Positions 56,099-64,000 of a stretch of DNA of 64,000 bases are shown one piece after another. Where the stretch lies: NCBI RefSeq assembly GCF_900109605.1, contig NZ_FOAM01000009.1, positions 1 to 64,000 of the forward strand, in the 5' to 3' direction. Within the stretch, counting starts at the first letter, position 1. Every line of letters begins with the position of its first letter. The notes under the pieces were generated by a model. It worked only from the letters and a program-made list of their open reading frames with translations, had not been told where the DNA came from and made no database searches. The translations under genes and the position numbers were made by a program. The stretch comes from Xaviernesmea oryzae (lineage in GTDB: Bacteria > Pseudomonadota > Alphaproteobacteria > Rhizobiales > Rhizobiaceae).

Positions 56099-56554
56099 TC
56101 ACGCCCGGTCCGCCGCGCCGAATTTGGTGGTCAGTCGGGGAAGCACAGCGGATTCGTCCTCATGGCCGCCGGCGAAATCCTGGAGGATCGGGCAGTCCGG
56201 CCTATCGTCCCCATGGCAATGTTCGACGAGATGGCGCAGCGTTCCGGTCATGGCGGCGATGGCTTGCGCCTTGCGCTCAAGCTCGGCGATATGCGCCTGG
56301 GCAATGGCGCGCACATCGGCGCTGGCGCGGGAGCGATCGCGCCAGAGCGCCAGGAGCGCCTTCATCTGCTCGACGGAGAAGCCGAGGTCGCGGGCGCGGC
56401 GGATGAAGCGCAGGGCGTGAACATCGTCCGCGCCATAGGTGCGATAGTGCGCCTCGCTGCGTCCGGCCGGCGAAATCAGCTCGATTTTCTCATAATAGCG
56501 GATCATCTTGGCCGAGACGCCGCTTTGCCGTGCGGCATCACCTATTGTCATCAT
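56099..56554 (-). CDS. cueR: Copper-responsive MerR-type regulator CueR
   Basis: A 151-residue MerR-family activator. The winged helix-turn-helix spans [25 protein letters not shown] long dimerisation helix follows. The metal loop is [12 protein letters not shown] with the two cysteines eight residues apart, the CueR pattern for Cu(I)/Ag(I). Its ATGATG start overlaps the copA stop by four bases, so it is the last gene of copZ-copA-cueR. It would act at the operator at 59283-59313 and thus control its own synthesis. Confidence 0.93.
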   Translation of the reverse strand: MMTIGDAARQSGVSAKMIRYYEKIELISPAGRSEAHYRTYGADDVHALRFIRRARDLGFSVEQMKALLALWRDRSRASADVRAIAQAHIAELERKAQAIAAMTGTLRHLVEHCHGDDRPDCPILQDFAGGHEDESAVLPRLTTKFGAADRA

Positions 56555-58887
56555 GTGCGTGCCTCCAGATCGATACGGCGCAGCCGCAGGGCATTGGCCA
56601 GCACGAAGATACTCGAAAGCGCCATGGCGCCGGCGGCAAGAACAGGCGACAGCAGCAGGCCGAAGGCGGGATAGGCCAGGCCCGCCGCGACCGGGATCAG
56701 CACGACATTATAGGCAAAGGCCCAGAAGAGGTTCTGGCGGATATTGGCCAGCGTCGCCCGGCTGATGGTGAGCGCACGAGCGATGCCCAGCGGGTTGCCA
56801 GCGACCAGAACCACATCCGCGCTTTCGATCGCCACATCCGTGCCGGTGCCGACGGCAATGCCGACATCGGCCTCCGACAGCGCCGGGGCGTCGTTGATGC
56901 CGTCACCGACAAAGGCCACGCTTTCGCCTCCGGCCTTCAGGGCGCGGACTGCGTCCCGCTTGCCGGATGGCAGCACCTCGGCCACGACATGGTTGATGCC
57001 GAGCCGGCGGGCAATGGCGTCGGCAGTCACCCTGTTGTCGCCGGTGATCATGGCAAGCTTCAGCCCTGCCTGACGCAGCGCGGCCACCGCTTGCTTCGCC
57101 TCTGGACGAACGGGATCCGAGACTGCAAGCAAGGCCACCAGACGGCCATCGACAGCAAGGTAGATGGGTGTGCGGCCTTCGGCTGCCATCGCCTGGGCCT
57201 GATCGGCGAAGCCCGACAGGTCAAGGCCGCGCGCGGCCAGCGCCCTGTCGGCGCCAATCGTCACCATCACGCCATCGACCTCGGCTTCGGCGCCCAGGCC
57301 GGGCAGGGCGGCAAAGCGCAGCGCCTTGGCCAGCGCCAGCCCACGCGCCTGCGCAGCCTCGACGATGGCGCGCGCGATCGGATGTTCCGACATTTGCTCC
57401 ACCGAGGCGGCCAGGCGCAACGCATCGGCCTCGGCAAGGCCGAGGGTAACCAGATCGGTCAGGCGCGGCCTGCCTTCGGTCAGCGTTCCCGTCTTGTCGA
57501 AGGCGATTAGCGATACGCTGCTCAGCACTTGCAGGCTTTCACCCTTGCGAAAGAGCACGCCGAACTCGGCCGCACGTCCGGTGCCGACCATGATCGAGGT
57601 GGGCGTGGCAAGGCCCATGGCACATGGGCAGGCGATGATGAGCACGGACACGGCCTGAACCAGCGCGAAAGGCAGAGCGGGGGCAGGCGCCAAGGCAAGC
57701 CAGGCAAAAAAGGTGAGGGCTGCGACCACGATCACCGCGGGCACGAACCAGCCGACCACGCGATCCGCCAGGGTCTGGATCGGCAGCTTGGCACCCTGCG
57801 CTGCCTCGACGAGCGCCACGATCTGGGCCAGCAGCGTCGCCTCCCCGACATGGGTGGCGCGGAAGGTGAAGCTGCCGGTGGTATTGACCGTGCCGCCGAG
57901 CACCCGGTCTCCGCCCGCTTTCTCCACGGGGAGTGGCTCGCCTGAAATCATCGATTCATCAACAAAGGATTGGCCATCGATCACGACACCATCGACCGGA
58001 ACGCGATCGCCCGGACGGATGCGCAGGGTGTCGCCGACGACGACCTCGGCCAGCGGCACGCTCAGAATGACGCCGTCACGCTCCACATTGGCTGTTTTTG
58101 CTTGGAGGCGTGCCAAGCGGCGGATGGCCTGGCTGGTCCGTCCACGGGCACGGGCTTCCAAGAGCCGCCCGACGAGAATCAGCGTGACGATAACGGCGGC
58201 AGCCTCGAAATAGAGGTGGTCCGTGCCCTCGGGCAGGAGCATGGGCAGAAAGGTGGAGAGCGTGGAATAGCTCCAGGCGGCCGATGTACCGAGCACCACC
58301 AGGGCGTTCATATCAGGCGCCAGGCGAAACAGGGCCGGCAGGCCATGGCGGAAGAAGCGCAGGCCAGGGCCGAAAAGCACGGCGCTAGCGAGGGCGAATT
58401 GCAGGATACGGCTTCCCTGAAAACCAATCGTTTCCATCACGAAGGCATGGAAGGCGGGGACCATATGGCCGCCCATCTCCAGAAGGAACAGCGGCAGGGT
58501 CAGCCCGGCGGAGATCCAGACAGCGCGCCTGAGCGCGCTCAGGTCATGCTGGCGACGCGCCTCCTGGTCGGCGGCTGCCCGCTCGCGCTCCTGAGCCCTG
58601 ATGTCGCGCGCCTGATAGCCTGCCTTGGCAACGGCCGCGATCAGCGCCTCGGTGATGAGGCCGCCATTCGGTTCGCTCGTCTGTGGGTGGATGGTCGCGC
58701 GCTCCGTCGCCAGGTTGACAGTGGCCTCGGCCACGCCCGGAACGGCTTTGAGCGCCCGCTCCACCCTGTTGACACAGGCAGCACAGCTCATGCCTTCGAT
58801 TGTCAACGTGGTCACGGAAGACTGTTTTGCCGCTTCAGGCTGCGTGTCCGGCGAGGAAAGGGCAGGGCGGGTGGCGGAATGGATCAT
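56551..58887 (-). CDS. copA: Copper-exporting P-type ATPase CopA
   Basis: A 778-residue P1B-type Cu(I) exporter. One N-terminal heavy-metal domain has [11 protein letters not shown] (Cys35, Cys38). The transport-site motif is [11 protein letters not shown]; the phosphorylation site [11 protein letters not shown] motif EHPIA; and [10 protein letters not shown] in the hinge. Eight membrane helices. The ATG at 58887 follows GGAGAAG, with a longer frame to 58917. Between copZ and cueR. Confidence 0.96.
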   Translation of the reverse strand: MIHSATRPALSSPDTQPEAAKQSSVTTLTIEGMSCAACVNRVERALKAVPGVAEATVNLATERATIHPQTSEPNGGLITEALIAAVAKAGYQARDIRAQERERAAADQEARRQHDLSALRRAVWISAGLTLPLFLLEMGGHMVPAFHAFVMETIGFQGSRILQFALASAVLFGPGLRFFRHGLPALFRLAPDMNALVVLGTSAAWSYSTLSTFLPMLLPEGTDHLYFEAAAVIVTLILVGRLLEARARGRTSQAIRRLARLQAKTANVERDGVILSVPLAEVVVGDTLRIRPGDRVPVDGVVIDGQSFVDESMISGEPLPVEKAGGDRVLGGTVNTTGSFTFRATHVGEATLLAQIVALVEAAQGAKLPIQTLADRVVGWFVPAVIVVAALTFFAWLALAPAPALPFALVQAVSVLIIACPCAMGLATPTSIMVGTGRAAEFGVLFRKGESLQVLSSVSLIAFDKTGTLTEGRPRLTDLVTLGLAEADALRLAASVEQMSEHPIARAIVEAAQARGLALAKALRFAALPGLGAEAEVDGVMVTIGADRALAARGLDLSGFADQAQAMAAEGRTPIYLAVDGRLVALLAVSDPVRPEAKQAVAALRQAGLKLAMITGDNRVTADAIARRLGINHVVAEVLPSGKRDAVRALKAGGESVAFVGDGINDAPALSEADVGIAVGTGTDVAIESADVVLVAGNPLGIARALTISRATLANIRQNLFWAFAYNVVLIPVAAGLAYPAFGLLLSPVLAAGAMALSSIFVLANALRLRRIDLEART

Positions 58888-59019
58888 GGTCTGGCTTCTC
58901 CGACGGGGCCGGATCAAGGATATGGATGAGGCCTTTGTCGCGCGCTGCTACGCGTGGTGACCGCGCAGGGCGGGCGCCGGCCTCGTGATGCGGCCAGCGC
59001 TTTCGCATGGTCAGGCGCT

Positions 59020-59223
59020 TCAGGCCGTCCGCCGCGCGGCATAGCCCGCATCTTCAATGGCCTTGGCCAAGGCTTCGGGCGGCAGAGCGGAGACGATGGT
59101 GGCCGTGCGTGCCGCGAGATCGATGCGGGTTTCCGCTGCGGCATCGATGTCGGCGATCGCGCCTGAAACGGCTTTCACGCAATGGCCGCAGCTCATGTCG
59201 GGGATGGAAAAATCGTAGGTCAT
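59020..59223 (-). CDS. copZ: Copper chaperone CopZ-like HMA protein
   Basis: A 67-residue heavy-metal-associated domain with the metal-binding MSCGHC (Cys12, Cys15) near the N-terminus. It would deliver Cu(I) to CopA. GAAGGAG precedes the ATG. First gene after the CueR-type promoter and 132 bases before copA. Confidence 0.9.
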   Translation of the reverse strand: MTYDFSIPDMSCGHCVKAVSGAIADIDAAAETRIDLAARTATIVSALPPEALAKAIEDAGYAARRTA

Positions 59224-59282
59224 GTGCGTCTCCTTCAAGAAACAGCCGGCCTGTGCAGGCACAGACGCCGGCGATCCTCCAG

Positions 59283-59313
59283 ACGATAGGGCTTCCCATC
59301 ATGGGAAGGTCAA
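59283..59313 (-). promoter_or_regulatory. CueR-type promoter/operator of copZ-copA-cueR
   Basis: On the minus strand TTGACC (-35) and TATCGT (-10) are separated by 19 bp, the elongated spacing of MerR-family promoters. The spacer holds the palindrome CTTCCC-N5-GGGAAG (59292-59308). It lies 60-90 bases upstream of copZ. Confidence 0.85.
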
Positions 59314-59570
59314 GGCGCTTTCGGGCTTTTGTGGCTTTGTGCCGCGGATCTGCAGATTGATGCCGCCAGAACGCAGGCAAAGAAAAAGGCCGGGCGATGA
59401 AACCCGACCTTCCTTCAATCGTCTCGACAGCGGTGCCAGTACATCCGTGGTCACGCAGCTGGAAACGATGTATGCGGCTTAAGATGGTGTATCGGGCGAA
59501 GCATTCAAGAGCCGGATCGCATTTGTTTTTCCGATTGGGCTCAATTCAGCCTCAGCGCCATCTTGAGGGA

Positions 59571-59765
59571 TCAATGTGCAGCCAGCGGCATGGCGTTGCT
59601 GGCCTTGTAGTCCCAATTTTCCCGCGCGAATTCCACGGCTGCCGCTTCCGCACTTTCCTTGGTCCGGAATTTGTCCCGGATCACATGGCTGCGATTGCGG
59701 CATTGCAGCAGCACGGTGCCGCTGCGAAAATCATATTGGACCTGAAGTTGATCCGCTGCTTTCAT
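59571..59765 (-). CDS. Small hypothetical protein
   Basis: A 64-residue protein starting MKAADQLQVQYDFRSGTVLL, with GGGAGG before its ATG. No signal or membrane segment. It contains the phrase DKFRTKESAEAAAVEFAREN, which suggests a single alpha/beta domain. I do not recognise a family. The intergenic stretch 59314-59570 before it holds nothing else I can identify. Confidence 0.6.
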   Translation of the reverse strand: MKAADQLQVQYDFRSGTVLLQCRNRSHVIRDKFRTKESAEAAAVEFARENWDYKASNAMPLAAH

Positions 59766-60092
59766 GGCTTCCTCCCAAGGTTTTGGAGCGCTTTATCCCA
59801 CCTGCGCCATTAACCTTAACTAGGTGGCCCGTGTCGAGTTGCAAGCGCCATCACAAAAATGTTCATGTCTAAGCGGTACGCTCGGCACATTCTGCCACCT
59901 CCTCTTGCAGGATTTCTGCAGGTGGGTCAGGCGGGCTCAGCTCTCCTTGCTTCGGCCCCAAGCGGCGCCGCTCGACAAATCCTGGGGGATGCTCTATGAG
60001 ACGCCCAATCCCGCGCGCGGCCGCCAGGCTCTGCGCGCCGCTCCGATCTCGGATATCCCGATATCGACCGCGACCTCCATTCCGAAAGACTG
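59766..60092. other. Long upstream region of the DEAD-box helicase gene
   Basis: About 330 bases with no gene. Cold-shock helicases often have long leaders, and this could be one, but no promoter or RNA structure could be fixed by eye. Confidence 0.35.
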
Positions 60093-62030
60093 ATGATCAT
60101 GACTGAGTTCGAGGGCGTCGTTCCGGCGATTGCCGAAGCATTGACCAAACGCGGCTATGCGAGCTTCACCCCGGTTCAAAAGGCTGTGCTGGCCGCCGAG
60201 ATGAATGGCCGCGATGCCTTGGTCTCGGCCCAGACCGGCTCCGGCAAGACTGTCGCCTTCGGCTTGGCCGTTGCCCCGACCCTGCTGAAGGATGCCGGCC
60301 GTTTCGGCCGGGCAAGCGCGCCGCTTTGCGTCGTCGTGGCTCCGACGCGCGAGCTTGCCATGCAGGTAAAGCGTGAATTCGAGTGGCTCTATGAATTCAC
60401 CGGCGCCGAGATTGCCTCCTGCGTCGGCGGCATGGATGTGCGCACCGAGCGGCGCGCGCTGGAGCGCGGTGCCCATATCATCGTCGGCACGCCTGGCCGC
60501 CTCTGTGACCACGTGCGGCGCGGCGCGCTGGATCTCTCCTCCGTGCGTGCCGTCGTTCTGGACGAGGCCGACGAAATGCTCGATCTCGGCTTCCGCGAGG
60601 ATCTGGAATTTCTGCTGGATGCCGCGCCGGCCGATCGCCGCACGCTGATGTTCTCGGCCACCGTTCCCCGCGCGATCGCCAATCTGGCGGCCAGCTATCA
60701 GCGCGATGCTTTGCGCATCTCGACCCAGGCTGAACAGAAGCAGCATGTCGACATCGACTATCAGGCGCTGGTCGTCGTCCCCGCCGATCGGGAGAACGCC
60801 ATCATCAACCTCCTGCGCTTTCACGATGCGCAGAATGCCATCGTCTTCTGCTCCACCCGCGCGGCAGTCAATCATCTGACGGCACGCCTGCACAATCGCG
60901 GCTTTGCCGTGGTGGCGCTCTCGGGCGAACTCAGCCAAAGCGAGCGCACCCATGCGCTCCAGGCCATGCGCGATGGCCGCGCGCGCGTCTGCATCGCCAC
61001 CGACGTCGCAGCGCGGGGCATCGACCTGCCAGGCCTCGAGCTTGTGATCCATGCCGACCTGCCGACGAATCCCGATACGCTCCTGCACCGCTCGGGCCGC
61101 ACCGGGCGCGCCGGTCAGAAGGGTATCAGCGCACTGGTCGTGCCTACGAGTGCGCGCCGCAAGGCCGAGCGCATTCTGCGCGAGGCCCGCATCGAGGCCA
61201 ACTGGACCCGTCCGCCATCGGCCGACGAGGTGTTGAAGCGCGATGACGAGCGCGTTCTGGCCGATCCTTCGCTGAACGAGCCCGTTGGCGAGGAAGAGGC
61301 GGCGCTGGCGGCGGAAATCGTCTCCCGTTTCAGCCCCGAAGTGGTGGCGGCGGCCTTTGTGCGCGGCCTGCGCGCCGGCCGCTCGGCCCCGGAAGATCTG
61401 GTGGAAATCAGCGTGGCGCCGGCGCCGCGCGAACGCGGCGCCCGCGAGCGCAGCGAAGGCACATTCGAGCCGACCCCGCGTGCGCCGCGCGAATCCTTCG
61501 GCGATAGCGTCTGGTTCGAGCTTTCGGCCGGCCGACGCGACAAGGTCGAGCCCCGCTGGCTGATCCCGGTGATGTGCCGCCTCGGCAAGATCACCAAGCA
61601 GGAGATCGGCGCGATCAAAATGCAGCAGGACGTGACCCACGTCGAAATTGCACGCGACTGGGCTGGGCGCTTCACCGAAGCGCTGGGCCCGAAGCGTCAG
61701 CTCGAACGTGGCATTACGGTCACCGAACTGCCGGGTGCGCCGGATCTTTCGGAGACCCGCCGGCCTGCTAAGAAGCCGTTTTCCCGAGATGGCGCGAGCG
61801 ATTTCCGTGACGGCCCCAAGGCCGGGAAACCCGTCTGGAAGAATGATCGCCGTGACCGTCCCGAGGGCGAGGCTGCCAAGCCTTGGGCCAAGAAGGGGCC
61901 ACGCAGCGAGGACGGCGCGCACACCGAGCGCAGGGCAGGCGAGGGCAAGAGCTACGAGAAAAAGAGCTTCGAGCCGCGCGGCGACAAGAAGCCCGGAGGC
62001 AAGCCTTTCAAGAAGGGGCCCAAGGCCTGA
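60093..62030 (+). CDS. DEAD-box ATP-dependent RNA helicase (DeaD/CsdA type)
   Basis: A 645-residue RNA helicase. The Q motif FTPVQKAVL, Walker A AQTGSGKTVAF, motif Ia APTRELAMQV, motif II LDEADEMLDLGF, motif III SATVP and motif VI HRSGRTGRAGQKG are all present. A linker precedes a DbpA-type RNA-binding domain (SVWFELSAGRRDKVEPRWLI). The tail is basic, rich in Lys, Arg, Gly and Asp (GGKPFKKGPKA at the end). Two starts (60093 and 60099) are possible. Likely roles are ribosome assembly and mRNA turnover in the cold. Confidence 0.95.
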   Translation: MIMTEFEGVVPAIAEALTKRGYASFTPVQKAVLAAEMNGRDALVSAQTGSGKTVAFGLAVAPTLLKDAGRFGRASAPLCVVVAPTRELAMQVKREFEWLYEFTGAEIASCVGGMDVRTERRALERGAHIIVGTPGRLCDHVRRGALDLSSVRAVVLDEADEMLDLGFREDLEFLLDAAPADRRTLMFSATVPRAIANLAASYQRDALRISTQAEQKQHVDIDYQALVVVPADRENAIINLLRFHDAQNAIVFCSTRAAVNHLTARLHNRGFAVVALSGELSQSERTHALQAMRDGRARVCIATDVAARGIDLPGLELVIHADLPTNPDTLLHRSGRTGRAGQKGISALVVPTSARRKAERILREARIEANWTRPPSADEVLKRDDERVLADPSLNEPVGEEEAALAAEIVSRFSPEVVAAAFVRGLRAGRSAPEDLVEISVAPAPRERGARERSEGTFEPTPRAPRESFGDSVWFELSAGRRDKVEPRWLIPVMCRLGKITKQEIGAIKMQQDVTHVEIARDWAGRFTEALGPKRQLERGITVTELPGAPDLSETRRPAKKPFSRDGASDFRDGPKAGKPVWKNDRRDRPEGEAAKPWAKKGPRSEDGAHTERRAGEGKSYEKKSFEPRGDKKPGGKPFKKGPKA

Positions 62031-62192
62031 CTTCCTATCAAGATCGGTGAATGCGGCCTGAGCGTTTCGGACGGTTACGGCCGCTCCCATTGCCGCGCGG
62101 TGTGGATGGATACTCGGGGTCGAGCATCCATCCCGCTGGTGGTAGCGTTACAGGCCATCGTCAACGCCGCCTGCGATGACAGCCTGTGACCC

Positions 62193-62903
62193 TCAATCCT
62201 CGGAATAGCGCTCTTCCGCCCAGGGGTCGCCGCGCATGTGATAGCCGTTCTTTTCCCAGAAGCCGGCGCGGTCTGCGGTCATGAAATCGATGCGCTCGAT
62301 CCACTTCGCACTTTTCCAGAAATAGAGATGCGGCACTACAAGCCGAACAGGACCGCCATGTTCGCGTGTCAGCGGCTCGCCTTCCCAATGGGTTGCGAGA
62401 ATGGCGTCCTCAACGGCGAAATCGGCAAGTGGCAGATTGGTCGTATAGCCATCATAGCTGCGCAGCATTACATGGGTGGCCTCAGCCTTCGGCCTGACAC
62501 GGTCGAGAAGATCATGAACCGAAACACCCTGCCAGCGATTGTCATAGCGAGACCATGTGGTCACGCAATGAATATCGGAGACGAAGCGCGATTGTGGCAG
62601 GGCCTGAAAGGTCGCCCAGTTTAGATGCAGCGGCGTCTCGACAGCGCCTGTCACATCGAGCGACCAACTGGTCGTGCCGATTGACGGATGCTGCCCAAGA
62701 TCGAGCACCGGCCAGTTCTTGACCAGATGCTGGCCTGGCGGCAGCCGATGATCGCCCGATCGGGCAACGCGGCCGGTGAGAAACCGACCCTCCTCTGCCC
62801 AGCGGCGCTTGGTCGCAGTCAGTTTGCTGTCCAGCGGCAGCGCAGTCTCCGATGCCGTGCCGGGCGTTTCGCCCATGTCGTCCTTGATGGGCTCATCCTG
62901 CAT
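62193..62903 (-). CDS. Sulfite oxidase-fold molybdopterin oxidoreductase (YuiH-like)
   Basis: A 236-residue cytoplasmic protein with the oxidoreductase molybdopterin-binding domain of the sulfite oxidase superfamily. The molybdenum-ligating Cys is in VSDIHCVTTWSRYDNRWQGV. The C-terminal part has GGPVRLVVPHLYFWKSAKWI. It lacks a Tat signal and a haem domain, so it resembles YuiH-type proteins and not periplasmic SorA or MsrP. AAGGAG precedes the ATG at 62903. Substrate unknown. Confidence 0.88.
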   Translation of the reverse strand: MQDEPIKDDMGETPGTASETALPLDSKLTATKRRWAEEGRFLTGRVARSGDHRLPPGQHLVKNWPVLDLGQHPSIGTTSWSLDVTGAVETPLHLNWATFQALPQSRFVSDIHCVTTWSRYDNRWQGVSVHDLLDRVRPKAEATHVMLRSYDGYTTNLPLADFAVEDAILATHWEGEPLTREHGGPVRLVVPHLYFWKSAKWIERIDFMTADRAGFWEKNGYHMRGDPWAEERYSED

Positions 62904-63101
62904 CACCGACACTCCTTGTTTGCGGGACCTGTCGGCAGATGTGTGCCCTTGGGGGCTGGTCGTCAAGAATGGCTGGTTTCGACCGGGCAAGGGAATGGCG
63001 TATTCCGTGTGCTGCCAGTCGTTGCGAAGCCGCCGGATGGCCTCCAGCGGCTCGTCGTCGGATCATCGCGGTGTAACACCTGGAGGCATGGTCGCACGAG
63101 G

Positions 63102-63338
63102 CTATGCCAGGATGCCGGCCTCCCGGGCTGCGGCAGTAAAGGAACGATAGGCGGCCTTGGCCGGGCGGATGCCATCAAGGGCGTCAAGGCAATGCTGCAC
63201 GGCCACCCGGTAGGCCCGGCCCCGTGTGCCCGGCCAGCGCCGCAGGAACTCGGCAGCATCCCAGGCGGTGGAGATAATGGTCTCCTGGCTCTGGCGCGCC
63301 AGAACGCGAACAGGATTAGGAAAACTCTTGTAACTCAT
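63102..63338 (-). CDS. DUF982 domain protein
   Basis: A 78-residue protein typical of DUF982, a family found chiefly in Rhizobiales, often in many copies. Features are ISTAWDAAEFLRRWPGTRG and AVQHCLDALDGIRPAKAAY. The ATG at 63338 has GAGGGTGA upstream; another in-frame ATG at 63350 is possible. Function unknown. Confidence 0.8.
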   Translation of the reverse strand: MSYKSFPNPVRVLARQSQETIISTAWDAAEFLRRWPGTRGRAYRVAVQHCLDALDGIRPAKAAYRSFTAAAREAGILA

Positions 63339-63630
63339 ACTCACCCTCATTTCACCGGGTAGTCGGTTCGCTGAATGCGGACCGTCCGACCTGGCTGTCA
63401 GTCTCGCCATCATCCATCCCGCGCAAGGTGCGGGGAGGGATAGGCGGGTCGGTAACGCGGGGATGCGACGAGGGTTCCGTCCTTCGTTAAAATTTTCCCG
63501 ACCATACGGTCTTTTCCCCGGACATCGACCGGGCGTGAAGCTTTCATGACGAAGACAAACGTCCCCGCTACAGCCAGCGAGCGCCGAGCGTCGGCTGGCA
63601 GCCAGGGCTCTGTCGTTGGAGATAGTCGGG
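63339..63630. other. Intergenic region with small inverted repeats
   Basis: About 290 bases. Contains the small hairpin CCCGC-N7-GCGGG near 63420 and a looser repeat near 63572-63600. The minus-strand frame at 63410-63634 starts with TTG and looks non-coding. Possible terminator of the FCD regulator gene. Confidence 0.35.
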
Positions 63631-64000
63631 TCAAAGCCCTTTGAGCAGCGCTTCCTTGAGATCGGTGCTCTTCTTTGGGCGCAGATCGAGATCGGCTTCG
63701 ATATGATCGATATGGTGCAGCATCAGCGCTGCGGCGCGCTTAGTCTCGCCGGCTTCGAGATGATCGACGATCCGTTCATGCTCCTGATGTCCACAGCTCG
63801 AAATGGCAGACTGGCCGTAAAGCGCGATGACGAGGGACGAGCGGGCGACCAGCTCGTCCATGAAGCGGCGCATGACCGCATTGCCGGAAATATCGGCAAG
63901 CGCGAGATGAAAATCGCCCGATGCCTTGATTTCGGCGCGCCTGGCGCTTTGGCTGCGCTCATCCATCAGCCGCTCCTCGTCCTTCAGCAAGGCACGAAGA
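63631..64000 (-). CDS. GntR-family regulator, FCD ligand-binding domain (partial)
   Basis: The C-terminal 122 residues of a regulator whose start lies beyond the right edge. The FCD domain is recognised by GDFHLALADISGNAVMRRFM with its metal-binding His, and HQEHERIVDHLEAGETKRAA and MLHHIDHIEADL with further His residues. FadR-type regulators bind carboxylic acids or sugar acids via this domain. The DNA-binding part and the regulated genes are not in the window. Confidence 0.82.
   Translation of the reverse strand, partial: LRALLKDEERLMDERSQSARRAEIKASGDFHLALADISGNAVMRRFMDELVARSSLVIALYGQSAISSCGHQEHERIVDHLEAGETKRAAALMLHHIDHIEADLDLRPKKSTDLKEALLKGL

Noticed and set aside
63410-63634. A 74-codon minus-strand frame overlapping the FCD regulator stop
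   Set aside because: Start codon is TTG, no ribosome site, and composition is unlike a folded protein. The overlap looked like coupling but is not convincing.

Overview
The window is high-GC chromosomal DNA of an alphaproteobacterium, most likely a member of the Rhizobiaceae (Rhizobium/Agrobacterium/Neorhizobium group). This rests on gene content: an RpoD with an acidic alphaproteobacterial N-terminus, DUF930, BA14K, DUF982 and DUF3422 proteins, a bcsA-bcsB-bcsZ cellulose operon, and sites matching the CtrA consensus. Species cannot be fixed from sequence alone. No CRISPR array, rRNA operon or intact prophage was seen.

Layout. (1) 1-2060 looks accessory: the end of an IS5-type transposase, then an unknown gene translationally coupled to a beta-class DNA methyltransferase, lying directly 3' of tRNA-Ile2(CAT), with short repeats and a tRNA T-arm-like fragment between. 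(2) 2536-6000 carries small housekeeping or accessory genes (SIMPL, secreted, SnoaL-like, YjbQ, GNAT). (3) 6238-14091 holds a TonB-like DUF930 protein and the macromolecular synthesis genes dnaG and rpoD, with recQ between them. (4) 14430-18482 has a soluble double-PAS chemoreceptor, lrgA-lrgB and a PIN/ribbon-helix-helix toxin-antitoxin pair with a palindromic operator. (5) 18646-26148 is the cellulose operon bcsA-bcsB-bcsZ plus a TPR-like exported protein, with a CtrA-type site in front and a PilZ domain that has lost its c-di-GMP motifs. (6) 26635-31343 has a DUF2161 protein and the alpha-glucan/trehalose genes treZ-malQ, separated by a strongly structured spacer. (7) 31514-37465 is a membrane and signalling cluster: DedA, an orphan CHASE3 protein, a CHASE3 adenylate cyclase, a hybrid histidine kinase and an acetyltransferase. 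(8) 37687-46425 has an aldo/keto reductase, the oxidative-stress genes dps-ohr, and a nucleoside import and hydrolysis operon. (9) 46796-52498 has a TadG-like protein with a MIDAS motif, a double BA14K protein, DUF3422, a second adenylate cyclase and hicAB. (10) 52551-59313 is an ion and metal block: kup, chrA and copZ-copA-cueR with a textbook CueR promoter. (11) The right end has a DEAD-box helicase, a sulfite-oxidase-fold protein, DUF982 and a partial GntR/FCD regulator.

How the genes work together. The nucleoside block imports and hydrolyses nucleosides. treZ and malQ act on maltodextrins and trehalose. The cop operon is self-contained, with its regulator encoded as last gene under its own operator. 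Two class III cyclases, one with a CHASE3 sensor, and a hybrid kinase make the middle of the window rich in signalling. CtrA-type sites before rpoD and bcsA suggest, but do not prove, cell-cycle input to both.
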